A stretch of 23,067 bases of DNA from Candidatus Woesearchaeota archaeon. Its GTDB lineage: Archaea > Nanobdellota > Nanobdellia > Woesearchaeales > B29-G15. The position numbers and the translations under genes were made by a program. Under the pieces are notes generated by a model. It ran no database searches. It saw only the letters and a program-made list of their open reading frames with translations, and was not told the DNA's origin. The stretch covers positions 1 to 23,067 of the forward strand of contig QMQS01000004.1 in assembly GCA_003650585.1 (NCBI GenBank), read 5' to 3'. Below are positions 21,521-23,067 of this stretch, piece after piece (the stretch's first letter is position 1; each line of letters opens with the position of its first letter).

Positions 21521-23067
21521 ATGAAACCGAGAAATTATTTGCTTACTTTCGTTGTGCTTGTTGCTTTAGTAATTCCATTCGTTGTAGCACAGGACACCGG
21601 TTGCTGTTTGAATCCATTGGTTAGTGGATGTGTTTTCACCAATGCAAGTGAGTGTTGCCCAGATGACAACACATCTTATGTGGGGCCAGGCGAGATCGGA
21701 CCAGTTAATATGTCGAACTGCTTGGAGGAGTGGTTTTACCCCTCTGATAATGACTCTGCGTGTGCATTGATGACGCCAGAGGAGTTTCCCAATGCAGTTT
21801 ACTGCGAACAAGGGTGCTGCTGTGAGCGACCACTTGAGACACCACCAGCCCCTCCAACAGGAGAGCCCCAATTTCCTGTTAGTGCTGAGCAGAAGTTTAA
21901 GCTTTTGTGCCTAGGCGAAAACCAATTGTGGTTTGATTTAGAGAATATTACAGAGTGTAGTGAGTCCTTTTGCGCACCTGAACTTTACCCACCAAAGCCA
22001 AGGGGCGAGGCTTGTCCTGTTACAGTAAACAACTCATGTGACCCATTCAATGTTTCAGACCCTAGAGTGTTTTGCAAGGGTGTTGTAGAAGAGGGTGGTG
22101 GCTATACAGGCCGAGGTGTGTGCTGCTACCGCGAGGAGTGTGCTGCAGAGGTGCCCGGTGAAAATGATACTATGGTTGATGTTTGTGTACCCACAGGTGA
22201 TATGCCTTACAATGACACCAGCATGGTTTGTACTGATGGGCTTTGGGTTGCTTCAGGTGAGCCAGTTGGTAAAGGCATGGTTTGTGCAGAGATAGTGGAT
22301 TATGCCTTTGACGGTACCCCAATACTTAACCAGGTTGCTACATGTGAACAGGACCTGTTCTGTAAACCCGCTATTGTTGAAGAGACTTTTTACATCTGTT
22401 GTGGAGAAGATGAGTGTGGGGTTTACACAAACGGGCAAGGGGAATGCGCAAACGAGGGCGCCACATACGTCCTAGGCGAGGAGAGCTCTGTGGAGTACAC
22501 ATGTATAGATGGCTCTTGGTTGGAAACAGGCGAGGGCAAGAAGGATTATGGTGAGGAATGCGATAATACCCTTGAGTGTAGCGAGGGCTTGGCATGCTTA
22601 CCATACAACATTCCAAAAACAGACGCCACACCAGAGGCCGGCATAAAGCACTGCTGTCCAAATGACGGTACAGAGTGCTCATCTGAGTCAGGGTGTGTTT
22701 CAGAAGGTACAAAGAGGTATGTTGGTGAGGACACCTACAGCTGCATTGGTCCGCTTTGGGTAAAGGAGTCATTTAGCCCGCAGCCCTGGGACCCATGTGC
22801 AGGCGGGGGCTGTGGTGGCGGAGGAGGCGGCTCCGGCGGTGGATGCAAGGGTAAGGACAAGGATCAAGATGGCATTCCAAACATAGAAGACAACTGTCCG
22901 GATGATGCCAACCCTGACCAGGCAGATATGGACGGCGATGGCAAGGGCGATGCATGTGATGACGATATAGACGGCGATGAGGTGCTTAATGATGAAGACA
23001 ACTGTCCAAAGGTTGAGAATGCAGACCAGGCAGATATGGATGGAGATGGCAAGGGCGATGTTTGCGA
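21521..23067 (+). CDS. Secreted Cys-rich modular protein with thrombospondin type 3 repeats (3' truncated)
   Basis: An open frame of 515 codons runs off the window edge. Residues 1-23 are a Sec signal peptide (MKPRNYLLTFVVLVALVIPF then VVA before Gln24); there is no lipobox. The visible part has 45 cysteines. After an N-terminal region (24-100), Cys-rich modules repeat, each opening with a CC pair (100-101, 201-202, 293-294, 378-379) and holding a C-x(2-5)-[LS]W signature (130-137, 237-242, 328-333, 408-413). Several N-x-S/T sequons lie in the first half. A Gly-rich linker (428-441) leads to Asp-rich thrombospondin type 3 repeats (from about 445: DKDQDGIPNIEDNCP, DMDGDGKGD), which bind calcium in known proteins. 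A surface, cell-contact or adhesion role is inference. The ORF has both a TATA box and a Shine-Dalgarno. Confidence 0.85.
   Translation, partial: MKPRNYLLTFVVLVALVIPFVVAQDTGCCLNPLVSGCVFTNASECCPDDNTSYVGPGEIGPVNMSNCLEEWFYPSDNDSACALMTPEEFPNAVYCEQGCCCERPLETPPAPPTGEPQFPVSAEQKFKLLCLGENQLWFDLENITECSESFCAPELYPPKPRGEACPVTVNNSCDPFNVSDPRVFCKGVVEEGGGYTGRGVCCYREECAAEVPGENDTMVDVCVPTGDMPYNDTSMVCTDGLWVASGEPVGKGMVCAEIVDYAFDGTPILNQVATCEQDLFCKPAIVEETFYICCGEDECGVYTNGQGECANEGATYVLGEESSVEYTCIDGSWLETGEGKKDYGEECDNTLECSEGLACLPYNIPKTDATPEAGIKHCCPNDGTECSSESGCVSEGTKRYVGEDTYSCIGPLWVKESFSPQPWDPCAGGGCGGGGGGSGGGCKGKDKDQDGIPNIEDNCPDDANPDQADMDGDGKGDACDDDIDGDEVLNDEDNCPKVENADQADMDGDGKGDVC
22886..23067 (+). repeat. 108-base tandem repeat encoding thrombospondin type 3 units
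   Basis: Two copies of a 108-base (36-residue) unit start at 22886 and 22994 with identical GAAGACAACTGTCC; the second runs off the window. They share long near-identical stretches such as GACCAGGCAGATATGGA and GATGGCAAGGGCGATG. The high DNA identity suggests recent duplication or gene conversion. Confidence 0.75.

Noticed and set aside
22371..23052. Several Cys/Ser/Pro-rich minus-strand ORFs
   Set aside because: They are mirror images of the repetitive Cys- and Asp-rich plus-strand gene, which has a signal peptide, TATA box and Shine-Dalgarno.
22886..23067. Repeated DNA considered as a CRISPR array
   Set aside because: The repeats are 108 bases, in frame, and encode thrombospondin type 3 units; there are no short repeats with unique spacers.

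Overview
The window reads as a chromosomal fragment of an archaeon, most likely from the DPANN groups; this placement is inference. Archaeal signs are the split archaeal-type PheS/PheT pair, an archaeal/eukaryal-type TrpRS, an archaeal-type AsnRS, a HerA-like ATPase, a DUF123 GIY-YIG protein, a class III (pilin-like) signal peptide, and TATA boxes about 25 bases upstream of many first-in-operon start codons, which often lack a Shine-Dalgarno sequence. Mixed with these are bacterial-type genes: a full-length Lgt, a GAD-domain AspRS, MutS-MutL with the MutL endonuclease motif, and RadC. Coding density is very high and no gap exceeds about 100 bases. I found no rRNA, tRNA, CRISPR array, insertion sequence or integrase.

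Layout. Positions 1-2924 hold pheS (5' truncated) and pheT, one base apart. A DUF123 gene converges on pheT and overlaps its 3' end; it is divergent from lgt, and the two appear to share one symmetric TATA element. An unusual inositol-monophosphatase-superfamily gene follows (4221-5501). A leftward cluster (5534-9980) holds a five-helix membrane protein, a UlaG-like metallo-beta-lactamase-fold hydrolase, aspS and asnS; aspS-asnS also have their own promoter. Rightward come a HerA-like ATPase (10081-11397) and a divergent PRPP-synthetase-like protein (11493-12644). A second leftward block (12700-14704) holds radC, trpS and a 59-residue two-helix membrane protein. A Cys-rich putative lipoprotein (14805-15470) converges on mutL, and mutS-mutL overlap. 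The last part (19702 to the end) encodes exported proteins: a 580-residue membrane-anchored protein with a pilin-like N terminus, and a very Cys-rich secreted protein with thrombospondin type 3 repeats that runs off the window.

Themes. Translation (four aminoacyl-tRNA synthetases) and DNA repair (mutS, mutL, radC, HerA-like, GIY-YIG) dominate. A third theme is the cell surface: Lgt, a lipobox protein and two other exported proteins. The points most worth following are Lgt together with a lipobox protein in an archaeal setting, the degenerate PRPP-synthetase-like enzyme, the AspRS with residues linked to relaxed tRNA specificity next to an AsnRS, the coupled 59-residue membrane protein, and the repeated Cys-rich modules of the 3' gene.
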